Shown here: one piece after another, positions 1-12,911 of the stretch
How positions within the stretch are numbered: the first letter of the stretch is position 1
Layout: each line of letters starts with the position of its first letter
Assembly: GCF_032854445.1 (NCBI RefSeq)
Contig: NC_088302.1
Span: forward strand, 48,204,046-48,268,045
Length of the DNA stretch: 64,000 nucleotides
Reading direction: 5' to 3'
Source of the DNA: Liolophura sinensis
Lineage: Eukaryota; Mollusca; Polyplacophora; Chitonida; Chitonidae
Notes under the pieces: model-generated
Told to the model about the DNA's origin: nothing
Databases searched by the model: none
The model's input: only the letters and a program-made list of their open reading frames with translations
Made by a program: the position numbers and the translations under genes

Positions 1-2474
1 AAGTGAAGATAATCTGAACTGTGAAGAGTGTACATAGCATAAAAATATTAATAAGCGTATAAGAAATCAAAGAAACGACCATAGATCTCCTATAGTTTAT
101 GCGTAGACTGATGAAATTTATTTATTTAATTATTTAATTTGTTTATTTATTTATTGTTTAAATGAGAATTTGTATTCACAAATGAAAAGCCTTTTTAAAG
201 TAAGAAATTATGTTGCAAGTTTTGCTGTGACCTATTAAAAGCATTTCAAAATTATTTTTCATACAGAAAAGGTGATTAGCCTTTATTACAACCCTGAGCA
301 TGTACAGGTTCACATTTAGTGACTCATTTCTTATTGACACCATTTACTGAGCTAGTAAGTTCAATATAGATCTGCCATTTCGTCTTATGTACGTGATCAT
401 GTTAGCACCGTCGCCTCTCACCCCCGCCCTGTGGCAGTGGCGCTTTGTTATAGACTGTGTGCACGTGTGAAAACGATCAGAGATCAAGTGTTCATGACAT
501 GTTCATGACGTAACGATATACAGGCGGGGCTCGATCCCCGTGCTGTGTGTTAAACACAGTGCTGAGCAGACCTAGCTCAACCATAAGGAAAAGGGCAGTC
601 GTCGACAGGAGGGTTAACTGTTTCTTTTAAATGCAACCAAAAGCCTTGCGGTCATTTTTTGTCCGATTTTGATACACGCGTGAGTCTGAAGGTGTTATAT
701 TGGGTGTGGCATGTTAGTGCCAGAGGCAGTCTAATGTACTGCACATGTAACCCTCTTGGCGAGTGATTACCGTTCTTGTTGTCTCGTTGAATCGTCTCAA
801 GGATTACGATGTAACCTGCACGTTGACAAATCTAGCGACACTTTTACCTTTAATATATGACATGATGTTTGCCGAGAAGATCAAGTCTGAGCTTGTCAAT
901 AGTTCTCGGCAGAGTTTGGCTGATTAGTTGAACAAACAAGTTTTATAGTAAGTACTCTTGTGTGAATATCAGAAGGCCAGACAGTTCATGCATTATTTAT
1001 TTATTTGTTTGGTTTATTTATTTAATTGGAGTTTTACGTCTTAGTCGAGAATATTACACTTGTACGACGGCGGCCATCATTATGATGGGAAGAGGCAAGG
1101 AAGAGCCTTCATCTAGATAGCATCAAATCAACCGATGAGCTGTCTTCCTTCGATAAGTCTTCCGTAGTTTTTGTCGAACTTTCCTTCCTCTATTAGACAT
1201 CATTCTGTGTAAATACACTATTCAACCTGATCACTGTTAGGAAAATGACTGCACGGTGAGTATATGTATGGAGGAGTGGAGAAAACATGAAACACCAAAC
1301 ATACTGAAACAGAAGGAAGACTTGTCTGATGTAAATTAAAATATGGCCCCTTTTCCCACTTATAACGATAGAACAAAATACCGCAGTTTTCATAAATGCT
1401 CCACCAAACATTCACTCTAATTTTTATCTGAATTATGCATTTTGGGTATTCATTGAGAATTGACGTTTGGTGACAGAAGTTAGCTCAGATATGTTGTATT
1501 TATAAAAAAAAAATTTCCGGCGATATTTATTATCTTTTAAAAAGTCTATAACAGTCCCGGTAATTTTCGGCAAAAAGTCCATATTCGGTAATCCAAACAA
1601 ATCTTGTCTGTATTTACGAAGAATAGTTCAATTCTTATCATACCTGTGTACTATATATTTATAGTGTTGAAGTCATTCTAAAATCTTAAAAAGTTATGAA
1701 GAGTTTAAAGACACTGGAAGCACAATTCCTGAAACTACTCAAGGTTCGGTCACAATTATTTAACACATTGACATTGTCTTGTGAATTTCGATGTGACCTT
1801 CACCATTCACGAGGATGGTGCAACACACCGGCCCACTCTCGCTAGGCCATCCAGCTTCTGTGTCTGATGTGTTAATTTTGTTTTGATAACGAGGGGTTTA
1901 ATCCCCGCATAAAGTTCGATTGAACGGCAAGCAGGAGCTATTTAACGTATTTGCCAACATCTGCCGCGGGCCACAAAGTTCGATTAACGTTTGTCAGAGT
2001 GCATTAATTTGAGATGTGTATGGGTTCGCTCCCAGGGGACAATTCCTCAGCAGGGTACCCGCGGGAAACAGGGGATGTCTTTAGAAAGTGGGAGGGACGG
2101 ACAGTGAATGGATTTCCGCGGACAGCAATCTGCCAGGCTGGCGACAGTCTAGGAGATAACCAGCCGACCTTCTGGAGAGCTTAACAGCTCTCGCCAGAAA
2201 AAAATAGAAAAAATATTAAATGCGTGAAAGAGATTATGTCCGTGGAAATCATGCACAGGTATGACATGCGAACTTCACGGTGTGCTTCAAATGATCAGCA
2301 GGAAAACAAAACAATTAAACTTTTTTTGTGATTTAGAGATTTAAAACTAGTGTTACTCCAATGAAAATTTAGATCAATAATTTAATCAGTTTACATCGGC
2401 GTTACACAATGAAACTTATCTGTTAAATTTAATATTATATCACAGTTTTTGACTGATGTTAGAATGTACGTTAA
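1..2474. other. Gene-free stretch, no coding exon recognised
   Basis: No open frame here has protein-like composition or splice support. A tRNA-like remnant on the minus strand lies at about 515..590: read in reverse it has a B-box-like ggggatcgagccccg and is probably an old SINE head. A relatively GC-rich patch at about 1860..2200 has no recognised content. The rest is AT-rich unassigned DNA. Confidence 0.5.
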
Positions 2475-2681
2475 GTTACCACAATAAATATTATGTGATG
2501 AGCAACACAGTGCCCCGTTACACAGTTTAAATTATTCTGATGTCAGAGCAGATTATGTTATAATAATTACTACAAACCCTGTTGTTATGTACGACAGACT
2601 TGATCTGTTATTGCAACAGAATACTTTAAACTGTGTAACGGGGCACTGTTTTGTTCACAACATAATATATATTGTGGTAAC
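2475..2681. repeat. Foldback inverted repeat (MITE-like)
   Basis: Two arms of about 65 bp are near-perfect reverse complements: 2475..2539 begins gttaccacaata and 2617..2681 ends tattgtggtaac. The loop is about 77 bp. Both arms contain the same core around cagtgccccgttacacag. The structure is typical of a small non-autonomous foldback or MITE. No transposase was seen, and the target duplication was not resolved. Confidence 0.85.
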
Positions 2682-5600
2682 ATCATCATCAAAATAAAAC
2701 CAGTTTGTATGATCCTTCTGATATCATTTCTTGAGCTGCTTTTGTTACAGAGATATCGTGGCATATACAGAACAGAATGTGATGATGACATACAATCTTA
2801 CAGGTGTCTTTGTTGCCATATTTGAGGAGAAAAACTTTTCAATCTTGATACCGGGTACATCTGAAGACATGGTTCACCCATGCCTGTACTTCTATATACA
2901 TCGTCTCAAAACATCAAAATTTCAAATAATTCTTTCTCGAGACCTTGCAGTAGGTTTTAGGCCTCTCCTTTATTAAGACGCCCCGCGCAGAAAATGTGAC
3001 ACTTTTTGTATCGATAAGAAACGCCCAAACACTTAGTGCAGGTCTAACCACAAAACAAGACTCCATTCAAGATGGCACACAGAGCAAAAACGACATCGAG
3101 TGAGGTCGAAATATGGCATGTGTCAATCAAGCTAACATTTCAGATCTAAGATCTACTCAAGACGCCCGGAATTGTCGAAGGTAACCACTAGAGGTCATAC
3201 ATAAGTACAAAAATGTTATTGCGCTAGGTGTTTTGTATCTTCAGACGATAAATAGCGATAAAAGTGTTTCATTCCAGTACACCTTGGGGAACTTTCAAGC
3301 TATAAGCTATTCTTTTGTGGGCGTCTGTCCACAAAACACTATGACGAGGTTTGCTTCACAGGTGACAAAACACACTTTTGAGTATACAAATAGACATTGT
3401 TTGTGTTTTGTTGGCAAATGTAAATAAAGGTGTTTTGTCAGAGAATTTAGGAAGATATCATGGCATAAAGCATTACATGTTTTTCTATTGCATAGTACCT
3501 AATCCAGATTCATGCGGACAAAGTAAAATAAAGTTTGATATATTTCCGCACCTTCTGTAATTCCTTTTAGGTCTTCACATACATGATACCGGCAGATACA
3601 TGTTGAAAAACAAGATTTGGGTCCATTAGTAAACAGGAGTCCGCTTCGCAAGCAACAAAAAGGGTTTCAGTGTCTATTGGGTGACACTTATAGTACGTCT
3701 TCATCATCGGCATATACGTGTATATTAAGATGATTTGCAATATATAGGCATAGTGGTAGGTCCCTTGGCTGCAGTCCTGTTCTCTGACTTCGTATATATT
3801 GTCTTCGACATGGCGTTCCAGTGAGGCATAATTATGTCGAAATAGAGATATGTCTGGTTGCTACAAAATAAAAAGGGGTGTAATACATAATTTAGTAAAA
3901 AGAGAGTAAAACCAGAGCAACGACGACAGTGTGATAGCTGTCAAATGGTTGCACGTAACCAATGAAATACAGCCGCTTGTCAGGTTATCTCAGTTTGGGT
4001 TTTATTCTGACGCTAGTGTTAATGCTGAATCAGAAGCAAACTGGTCAGTAACCATTTCTTAATCCTCACAGTATGATCTAGTATTATAGAATATTACCCA
4101 GTGAACAAAGACACATAACTGATTGACTGATTGATTGATTTTAACCAGTGCGATTAGTTATCTGTGTTAAGGAAATCGGAGCGCTTTGGATAAACCACCG
4201 ACCTTTGGCAGAACACTGACAAACTTTCCATGGGTTACAAAAATAATTGAAAAGCATCTCTGATACATCGACCAGGTCGAACTGTTGTATGGACATATTT
4301 TTTTAATGGGATCATGCACTTTGAACATAAATCCTCATTAATTTTTCATTTTTATTGGTTCTCATCAACATACCCAAGTTCAACGTTATTTATCTCTTGG
4401 TTTGAGACAAAACAATAGTCGAAATTCGTGCAGATTATAGTCCTTGTGTAATAGGAAACCCTATTTTTTCTGAAATAAGGTGTCTATTTTACGCGCCTCC
4501 TGATGTGTTAAATTCACTGGAATTAAGAAAAGCCAAAGTTAATTTGCTGACATCAATTTAAAATAATTCTCCTATCTTTAAGTATTTATCAGTATTAAAT
4601 CAATAGCTATCCAGTAAAGTTAATTTAAAAGCAGATAATAAAACATCCTTCAAATTGCATGAAGTGTCCATATAAGCTAAAATCACCATAGTTGTATACA
4701 ATTCTAAATAGCCAGAAACATTTGTTACCGTAAACAATCTGAAAAATGCAGAGCTCTATTGTGGTCACCATTTAACACCACTCTTCTGCAGTGCTTTAAC
4801 AAGATATTTGTTTCTTTCATTTTTTTCGATCCTGAAGACCGCATTGGCTGATCCCAGTTATCGAGTTGTCCTTCAGTGAGATGTAGAGGCAGTTGTTCTG
4901 TACAAGTCATCTGTTGTTGAACGTAAAATTAATGACACTGAACTTAATAACCCGTGACAATCTTCTGACGAATCTGAAAAAAGCTAGAGGAGAAAGTTCA
5001 TAAGAGCTGGACTTTGGTTGTTTGGACAAGAGACAATACCTTATCTGGGCGTTTACACTGGCCATTGTTCTCTTAAGAATTCAACCAATAAAATATCCGA
5101 TGTGACTGCCGATTGGAGAGATTTTAATCCGTTTGTTGCAGTTCGAACAAATAGGGTACCGTCCATGGACCATTTTACGGTGAATTACCGGTCAGATAGG
5201 GCTGACCCCTCCTCCGCCCTGACAAGAGTACGACAACGGGCCACACGCGGTCCATTTGCTAACTCTTCACACAGCGCACAATTACGACCCTGAGGGGGCG
5301 AAACCGCGAAGGCACCCCTCGGAGTTTCTGCCCTGCCTCACAATCAGTGACTTCCACAACAGACCTCATTGTTTATGCCGCTGGGTAAAATACCTCAAAA
5401 GATGAAAACGAGATCAGAATGGAAATAAATTTAACTTGTCACCGATTTGCTGATGATTATGTCCGACTGAATTCGAAAGCCTCAGTCATTATTTCAAGTA
5501 TTTCGGAGATGAGAGCATAAACAGAAACTTTTGTATCTCAATTTTCTTATATCGTCATGGAAAATGGAAGAAGAATGTTGACGTATAACTCGGTATAACT

Positions 5601-6636
5601 AGAAATAATTGAAAGAAAAGTGCGAACATCGTCCAGTTGTAAAATTCAGCACATTATATCGCATGCAGGTTAACGTTAGCACCGAAATCACCAAGCGATA
5701 AAGGTCAAAATATTGATCGACAACTGAAATTCTGGGTAAAATGTTGTAAAACAAATTTCAGCTAAAAAAAGGAAGGAACATAGTAAGTTTGATCACTGAA
5801 GTTTTGACTTAAGTCTAAGATCCTTCCATGATGCCCAGGGCCATCATTTATTTTGGACAAAGGACCGTCAATAATTTAGACAGCAGGGAGTATTCCACCA
5901 TGAGCAGCTAAGGGAACGTACTTGCAGTAGATTCATGTGGCGTAAATCTGTCCTATATTCTTAGGTATAGGCCCTGTTTTTAACATTTAGTGTCCATACC
6001 TACAACCTGCTCCGCAATGTTAACTTCATCTGTTCAACAACAAGGCAGAAATCCTCTTGTTGCATGTTAAAACAGACTGGATTGTTCACATATGCTCTGT
6101 AAAATTTTGTTTCTTTGACGGTGTCATGTTTTCATTGTAGTAAATTTCTTAAGTGGGTAGTTTTCTGCCTAAGTACTACATGGAACATTTCGAAATAAAA
6201 GTGAAGTCAAACACAAGCATATTTGCTCAATCAATAAAAAAAGACTTAAAGACGTAAAGCGAGCCCTGCATATATTGCCATAATTGTGATCAATATTGGC
6301 AACTTAACTTTGTCTTACTTTTTGTCTTGCGCTCTTAGCTGGAATATAAACAACTGGCTGGTCGGTTTGAACGACATCAGACAAACCCTGCAATTTGAAA
6401 TGTACCGCGGAAACGTTTACTGAAATAGGTGCAGCCGGGCTCGCTTCACATAACAAGTATACGTTTACATTTGGAATGTAAAGGTTAACATTTATCTTGA
6501 TAAACTTTACCGATCATAAGTAAATATTTACTGAAACGTTTACTCCAAAAGATGAAGCCTGGATTTATGGTCCACATTCATGCATTCTGCAGTAGGTCTA
6601 TATACAGTCTAAATAAAGCTGGATATATTCCCATAT
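2682..6636. other. Gene-free stretch with short SINE debris
   Basis: The only features seen are a minus-strand SINE fragment near 4120 (listed separately) and a GC-richer patch at about 5140..5340 with no recognised motif. Short open frames here, such as 5018..5293, have no family resemblance and no splice context, so they are not called. Confidence 0.45.
4120..4220 (-). mobile_element. SINE fragment (family B), minus strand
   Basis: Read on the minus strand, it contains the block ccaaaggtcggtggttta, also present at about 7757, 11990, 12320 and 36160, followed by a tccgatttcctt segment and a short ATCA-rich tail. It is the 3' half of a tRNA-derived SINE without its head. Confidence 0.6.
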
Positions 6637-6790
6637 CCAGTTGACTTTATTCACATTGGCCTACATCCAGTTGACTTTATTCACATTGGCCTACATCCAG
6701 TTGATTTTATTCACATTGGCCTACATCCAGTTGACTTTATTCACATTAGCCTACATCCAGTTGACTTTATTCACATTGGCCTATACATTG
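6637..6790. repeat. 30-bp minisatellite, about five copies
   Basis: The unit begins ccagttgactttattcaca and continues ttggcctacat. Five consecutive copies are nearly identical (single changes such as gac to gat and ggc to agc), so the array is probably young. No gene overlaps it. Confidence 0.92.
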
Positions 6791-7599
6791 GCCTGTTCGC
6801 TTTAGGAAAGTGGAGATTAAAAATAACATACTTTAAAAAACACAAACGCCTTACATGGCCAGTTGTAAACATCCAGCTATTTGGGTGAGGAGTGGGATAT
6901 ACATGTACCTGAACATGTACATGTTTACTGACTGTTACTATTGCAAGGTAAAACAATACTTATTCCAGTAAAAATACCTTAGTTTATCCTGTAAATGTGA
7001 AATGTTTACTATAAAAGTTATATATTTACACAAAATGTGTAAAACAAATACAGTATCGCTGAACGTTTATTAGAAATTCTAACAGTCCACAATCGTAGAA
7101 AATAAAAAAACGTTTTGATGTAGGAAGGATATGATCATCACTGTGACAAACGTTTTTTTTTGAACAATTTGGAAGGTATTGGTTCATAGACGTTAACTTA
7201 TAAACCTGACCGTTGCCATAGCGACTGTGTTTGAAATATTCTTGAGTAAGGTGTTCAACAGGGATCAAATAAATAAAGCTTGGTAACTAAAGTTTATATG
7301 ACTATATAACGAATGATGAATCATAGTTCACAAGAATGGAAATGTTAGTGAAGTAGTTATACAACACAGTCAAGAAAGCCTGCATGGTGACGTCGTCTAT
7401 AAGATCATAAACCTGGGAAGTTTCTTACACATGGCTAAATGTACACAATGCAGGCCTGCAAATTCAGTCTGTAGATTCTAATCCACATGATGCCTTGTTC
7501 TCGTGTACTAACAGACCACTGACTTACGAGCCTCGAATTCAGCTCTCATTTTCGCCCTTGCCTTGGACAAAGAGCTGGTTGATTCCCTGCGCTCCTCAC

Positions 7600-7876
7600 T
7601 CCTTGTGCATGCATGGGACCTTGGTGGCAATAAGCCGTCGACGGCACTCGTGGGGCGTTTGCGGAGGCCAACATTCGATAAAGGTCTTTTGTCTTCTACC
7701 AATATATGGTGTGCAGATCTGTACGTCACAAGGGAAAGTTCGTCAGTAACTTGCCAAAGGTCGGTGGTTTACCATGGGCATTGCGGTTTCCTCCACTCTT
7801 AAAAATGATCGTTTTTATATAAGTGAAACATTCTGGAATATGGCGCAAACTCACAATGAGATAAATAAATAAATTA
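7600..7876 (+). mobile_element. tRNA-derived SINE (family B), 3' part
   Basis: It contains the family blocks cttgccaaaggtcggtgg and tataagtgaaacattct, then a tail of taaataaataaatt. The 5' tRNA-like head is not clear, and the region 7500..7600 may hold a degraded version. It ends 15 bp before the 29-bp minisatellite. Confidence 0.7.
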
Positions 7877-7891
7877 AAGTAGGATCTTTAC

Positions 7892-8294
7892 AAGGTTCCC
7901 GACCAAGAGCGCAGGTTTACAAGGTTCCTGACCAAGGGCGCAGGTTTACAAGGTTCCTGACCAAGAGCGCAGGTTTACAAGGTTCCTGACCAAGAGCGCA
8001 GGTTTACATGGTTCCTGACCAAGAGCGCAGGTTTACAAGGTTCCTGACCAAGAGCGCAGGTTTACAAGGTTCCTGACCAAGAGCGCAGGTTTACAAGGTT
8101 CCTGACCAAGAGCGCAGGTTTACAAGGTTCCTGACCAAGAGCGCAGGTTTACAAGGTTCCTGACCAAGGGCGCAGGTTTACAAGGTTCCTGACCAAGAGC
8201 GCAGGTTTACAAGGTTCCTGACCAAGAGCGCAGGTTTACAAGGTTCCTGACCAAGGGCGCAGGTTTACAAAGTTCCCTGCAAAGGACGCAGGTT
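7892..8294. repeat. 29-bp minisatellite, about 14 copies
   Basis: The unit is aaggttcctgaccaagagcg plus caggtttac. The copies are almost identical, with gagcg/gggcg variants, and the last unit is degenerate (aaagttccctgcaaaggacg). The array directly follows a SINE tail. Confidence 0.95.
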
Positions 8295-9388
8295 TATTCT
8301 GGGTAGTCCGTTTTGTCCGCCCATCGCGAAACCTATAACTTTGATCGTGTATACGAGACGACAATCGTGATTAAACACGAATGAAATGAGTAAACAAATG
8401 ACTTCATGTTTTCTCATGCTGACTTCAGATGAATTTTTCAATTGTTTCCATTTGCATGAATCCATCATATTTTCGTACTTTATATACTTTCTTAGTTCTT
8501 TGTTAAGAAAGTTCTTTGTTTGTGTTAAATGTCGTTTTGGAAGCTGGCGATAATCACCCAGAACTTCCATTCGGTTGACGACTGTTATAGGAATGTCTGT
8601 TTCAACCTATATATTCAATATGGTAAAAACATTTTATACTAGTAATTATTTTTCGTCTAAAATATTGTCTAGCAGGATAAAAATAAGACTTTTATTCACA
8701 GTCAATGGATTATTCAATGAAAAATGTATGTTTTCAATTTTTAGACACAAATCTTTAATTGGACAATTAACTTAAAGGCCAGACAACAGAAACCCCAGAC
8801 TTTAAGATACGTCTCTTTGTCAAACGTCTTGATGTTCTCTTTTGCATCGGCTTATATAAGGGAACGTAGATGGGCAAATCTGACTTCATATATCACGGAA
8901 GAAGGAGACAATCTGAGCCAATGATTCAGACGAACAAGCAATAAGTTGTTTAACTCCAACATGTTACACTCTGAGTTCCAGGCTGTACTAATCTGATATT
9001 GATATAACTACATCAAATATTCCAAAAGAAGAAATCAACAAGAAAACAACAAGAAGCACGTGTGAAACAAAACGGTTGTACATGTATTATAAATTACTGT
9101 ACGGGACGAAGTGTAAATGGTACGAAAAACAAGATGGACGTCAGAAAAGATTCAGTAATATGACGTATCAACAATTATATGTATATAGGGCATATGTATA
9201 AAAACACAATGCCTTAGTAAATATGATCACAAAGATAAACGACTAGAATATCCGGTAAAAATTATCGCAATTTTTAGATCATCTCCACTACTGCCTTTAT
9301 GTACACATAAGTGTAAAAGTATTATGTCAAAATCTGGCTCAAATTGTGGAATGCCCACAAACAGCAGCAGATGTAAAAGTCCATGTAC
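8295..9388. other. Gene-free stretch
   Basis: Short open frames on both strands have no recognisable product. It lies 3' of the minus-strand C76-like exon and may contain that gene's 3' UTR. No clear structured element was seen. Confidence 0.4.
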
Positions 9389-9892
9389 TTAAAAGTCATC
9401 CAATCGAATTCCTATCAGCTCGTATCGGCAGCAAGGATTGGACTCTCTCCTCCTGATGTAGCGGACGAATTCCTGAACGGTGTCAAAGGTCAAGAGGACT
9501 GCCGTCCCTTCCAGGGTCATGTGTCCAATTTTATTATTGCTGTGAGAATCGAAGTAGCGAATTCGTCCGTGGCTGTCTTGAATCACAGCGCCACTGACGT
9601 TCCCGACGGTGAGTACAGCTCCGTCAAAGTTCTCATGAAAGACAATCTCCAAGGCCTGTTGCATGGCTGTGTCCCCCAGGTCCGTAGAGTCCGCAGAGCT
9701 GTGCTTGGCCGTGTAAACTGGGCCGTAAAAGTCCGGAGATTTGGACACAGTCTTGGACAGAGTGTGCGGATAATCCTCTGCAAACCATTTGTCTCCCTGA
9801 CTTGGGAAAGGGACTGTGTAAGTAAAGCTTTCTCCGACAGGTATCTCGTGCATCGTCATCATTAAGTAACAACTGCTTCGGCAAAACGACAT
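9389..9892 (-). CDS. Terminal coding exon with C76-like (tegument-type) deubiquitinase domain
   Basis: This is a 167-residue open frame on the minus strand ending in a stop. Residues about 12-150 read like the C-terminal half of the peptidase C76-like fold known from herpesvirus tegument deubiquitinases and from many metazoan and transposon-borne OTU-like proteins: a YLMM..HEIP strand, a YGPVY segment, an ALEIVF helix, then RIRYFDSHSNNKIG followed by GTAVLLTFDTVQEFVRYI. The His of the FDSH motif would be catalytic in that family. The frame is immediately preceded by a plausible 3' splice site (ttacctttag) and starts ATG right at that site, so the exon may continue an upstream coding part rather than begin the protein. 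The remainder of the domain was not found with confidence. It could be a host gene exon or part of a mobile element; base composition is higher in GC than the flanks, as expected of coding DNA. Confidence 0.6.
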   Translation of the reverse strand: MSFCRSSCYLMMTMHEIPVGESFTYTVPFPSQGDKWFAEDYPHTLSKTVSKSPDFYGPVYTAKHSSADSTDLGDTAMQQALEIVFHENFDGAVLTVGNVSGAVIQDSHGRIRYFDSHSNNKIGHMTLEGTAVLLTFDTVQEFVRYIRRRESNPCCRYELIGIRLDDF

Positions 9893-9925
9893 CTAAAGGT
9901 AAATCTTATACAACATATCTCGGTA

Positions 9926-10092
9926 TACCTATAATGTCATCTGCATACCTGTATTGTCATCAGCATACCTATAATGTCATCAGCATACCTATAATGTCAT
10001 CAGCATACCTACAATGTCATCAGTATACCTCTACTGTCATCAGCACACCTACACTGTCAACAGTATACCTCTACTGTCATCAGTATGCCTAT
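9926..10092. repeat. 20-bp minisatellite, about eight copies
   Basis: The unit is ctataatgtcatcagcatac with variants (tactgtcatcagtatac, cactgtcaacag). It begins about 30 bp upstream, on the minus strand, of the C76-like exon, so in that gene's orientation it lies just before the 3' splice site. Confidence 0.9.
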
Positions 10093-10094
10093 AT

Positions 10095-11860
10095 TATCCC
10101 ACAAGACATTTTTGTGTCTGTTTATGTAAATACTAATTAGGACCATATGTTTTGGGAATAAATATATTTTAGATTTATATATACATTATTAGAAACACTT
10201 TTAATATGTGTTATATTTTTAACAAATAGCTCACTATTAATGTTATTGTTGTTCAGATCAACAGCTTGTGATGTTACGGAAGGAGATCTACCAATAAAAC
10301 CGATGACAATAATTAAATATTAAAAAAATAAAGACGGCAATGTCACTAGAATGAAATATGCACAACTGTATCCAGAAGGTTGAAATAATCCGTCTATCAG
10401 TAGTTCACAGTATACAAAGTCGATTAAAAACTTATGTTTATAAAACTATTGAGTGGTTTCATTCACATGAATGTATTTAATAGCCTATAATTCTACATAT
10501 GATTTCGTACCTTTCAATCTTCCGTTTCTTTGTCCCGTCGTTTGCTTTTGGAACAGCTTTCTGTTGAGCAAAATTAGGATACAGTTGGGATTCTCAGATC
10601 ATTCCGATGTGTGTCAGTGATTTAAAATATGTACATGCCGTCAATATACAGTAAGTTAAACACATACTCTACTGCCCATTCACTACCTGTGTTGTTGAGT
10701 TTTAACATTCAAACGCGTTTGCATATCCGTGAATTATTTTTTACTGTATATGTAAATATGTGTGTCAATAATTAGTGTTAAATTTCTTTTCCACTTGTGA
10801 GTCTCATCATATCACTGCAATGTTAAACATAAGAGTTAACAGAAATCCGTCACGCCAAACACAAGTATATTATTTAAAGTCTCTGGTGCACAGCCTTTGG
10901 TATGTTTGGGGTAGATTCCGCAAAAGAGTTTCACAGTGTTTCTTTATTAAAGTATCACATTTATGGTCTTATTCATGCTACGCGTAAAACTTATAAGATG
11001 TTAACAATTTCAACTCCTTAATTTAAGGCCACCAGTTTAAAGCGAGTCAAAATAATTTTGTAGAATCAGTCCCTTGCATCTACTTTCAAATAAGACAGCA
11101 TTGTCAGATATTTTACATTGCACGACTCTTATGTCCAGTGTTAACTTTGATCACCAGCTAGTCATTGGAAAACACTGATGAGTATGTCCAGATAACCATG
11201 GCACATGTTGATGAATTCCTACCTAACAAGGAAATTTTATAAGCACGCGGATTTAAATACAGGAATGACAGGTTTTGGGTAGCTAAAATTTGCCTAGGAA
11301 AGGAAAGCAAGTGTACAGCAAAGGTAATGATTTTGCTTATTATAACATTAAAACATTGTAGAGTAAAAATCACCTAAAATACCGCATGGAATATTTCAAT
11401 GTAAAACATAAGCACAATGTCTTTGTTAAAGTTGTGTTTTTAGATATATTCAATGAACTTAGTGAGAAAAAATAACTTACAGAGTTGTCATCCCGCACAA
11501 CAGTTCTCTGAACAGAAAACCTTGCTTCCGAAAAATAGCGGGCCACCAAGCTTTTCTTCCAGTGAAAGCTTCGAAATAAATCTGGAGTAATCTTTCATTC
11601 CATCTCTATGGATTTTGCAGATCGTTAAAGGGTAAACAATGTCGCCAAGTGACGTAACTGTGGTGTGACGTCATCATAGGACGTTGATCATGGGGCTCTA
11701 CAAGGATCCAGTGCACAACGTCACAAATCTTAAAATTCACGTTGTGACGCCTTTTTTCTTGCGCGCCGCGTCGCAGTCGCAAACGTCTAAGTGATAACGT
11801 CATAGTGTGAATAGGGTTTCCCTCCATGCTTAAAATAGCGAACTATAAGGTTTTTGTGGT
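10095..11860. other. Gene-free stretch, possible intronic DNA of the C76-like gene
   Basis: No exon could be assigned. Minus-strand sequences with good splice-site look occur (a GTAAGT donor near 11479 and a 50-bp AG/GT-bounded block at 10511..10560), but none has a recognised protein match. Confidence 0.35.
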
Positions 11861-11864
11861 AGAC

Positions 11865-12040
11865 AGTCAATGGTGGTCGTTTCGCAGCTTGGGCAGTCTG
11901 ACGTTCGTCGAAGACCACTTGTCTGCTACCAATACGGTGTGTATGCCCGACTGTCATAACTGGGGAAGTTTGTCAGTAACTTGCCATATGTCGGTGGTTT
12001 AACCTGGGCACTCCGGTTCACCCATTAAAATGACCACCAG
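11865..12040 (+). mobile_element. SINE fragment (family B)
   Basis: It shares with 12090..12385 the blocks acgttcgtcgaagaccactt, cagtaacttgcca..gtcggtggttta and gggcactccggtt, followed by cacccattaaaatgacc. It lacks a recognisable tRNA head and A-rich tail. Confidence 0.7.
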
Positions 12041-12089
12041 TAAAGGCTGATGCAGATTTTAAATGAAAATTGGCTAAATATTTTTTAAC

Positions 12090-12385
12090 AATCGGGTAGT
12101 GGCCGAGTGGTTAAATGTACTGGTCCTTTGGTTGCAAGGGCGCACGATGAAAGATTTCAATCCCGGCCTTGGGCAAGGAATTTGTACATATCCCCGCTGT
12201 CACTGTTCGTGGGATATTGGTGACAATGAGCGGATGATGACGCCAGTATGCCCGTTTGCGCAATCTAATGTACGTTGAAGAGCACTTATCTTATCCTCTT
12301 ATGAGTTGGGCAGAAACTCGCCAAAGTTCGGCGGTTTACGCTGGGCACTCCATTTTCCTTCACCAATAAATCTGGCTGCCGTGGA
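12090..12385 (+). mobile_element. tRNA-derived SINE (family B) with head
   Basis: It starts with a tRNA-like head: A box tggccgagtggttaa, as in Leu/Ser-type tRNAs, and a B-box-like gatttcaatcccg about 50 bp on. The body has the family blocks gggatattggtgacaatgag, acgttgaagagcacttatct, cgccaaagttcggcggttta and caataaatctggctgccgt. It is the best 5' end of family B in the window. Divergence between copies suggests an old family. Confidence 0.8.
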
Positions 12386-12911
12386 AAACATGAAAAATTC
12401 TAAAATCGCAAACTTTCATATTTGTTTTTTATCTGACTCATGACGATTGCACAGACGTCAAGACGTCAAGTACAAGCTAATGAGCAAGTTGTTGCATACA
12501 TTTCTTTAACTAAATTATATCATTGTAAAACCTGGGAGAAAACGGCTTTCGCCATGTATATGAGAATTAAACCTCTTGGCTTAACACCGTCGGGTTGTAC
12601 AGCTGTAGTAAGAGCGACGCTGCAGTGCAATAAGCCAGTGGCAACTAGGCTCTACATCAGCCTTTATATGTTATTATTTTATCTAGTTCTTAATACTATG
12701 CTCAAGAAATGACGGCGGCCGAGTTTTTGGCGGAAATCTGGAGCTGTAGACCGATGTAAAACACAACCTCTGTGATAAATCTCCTGCCTTAACTGCTGCC
12801 GAACTTACCACAGCTGGATTCGAGCCTTTATTTAGTTATGTATCTAATTGGGCTTTAACGCCGTAACGACATTCTACTTTTATGACAGCGGTCAGGTTTA
12901 TGGGTGCGGGA

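Noticed and set aside
9383-9865. 160-codon plus-strand frame
   Set aside because: Antisense of the C76-like exon; only the minus strand has recognisable domain motifs.
10511-10560. A 50-bp minus-strand block with AG and GT borders, tried as an upstream exon of the C76-like gene
   Set aside because: Its translation (KAVPKANDGTKKRKIE) matches nothing in the family, and it fits the main exon only if an alternative acceptor inside that exon is used.
12090-12170. Possible functional tRNA gene (good A box tggccgagtgg)
   Set aside because: The cloverleaf is not closed and it continues into SINE family B body sequence.
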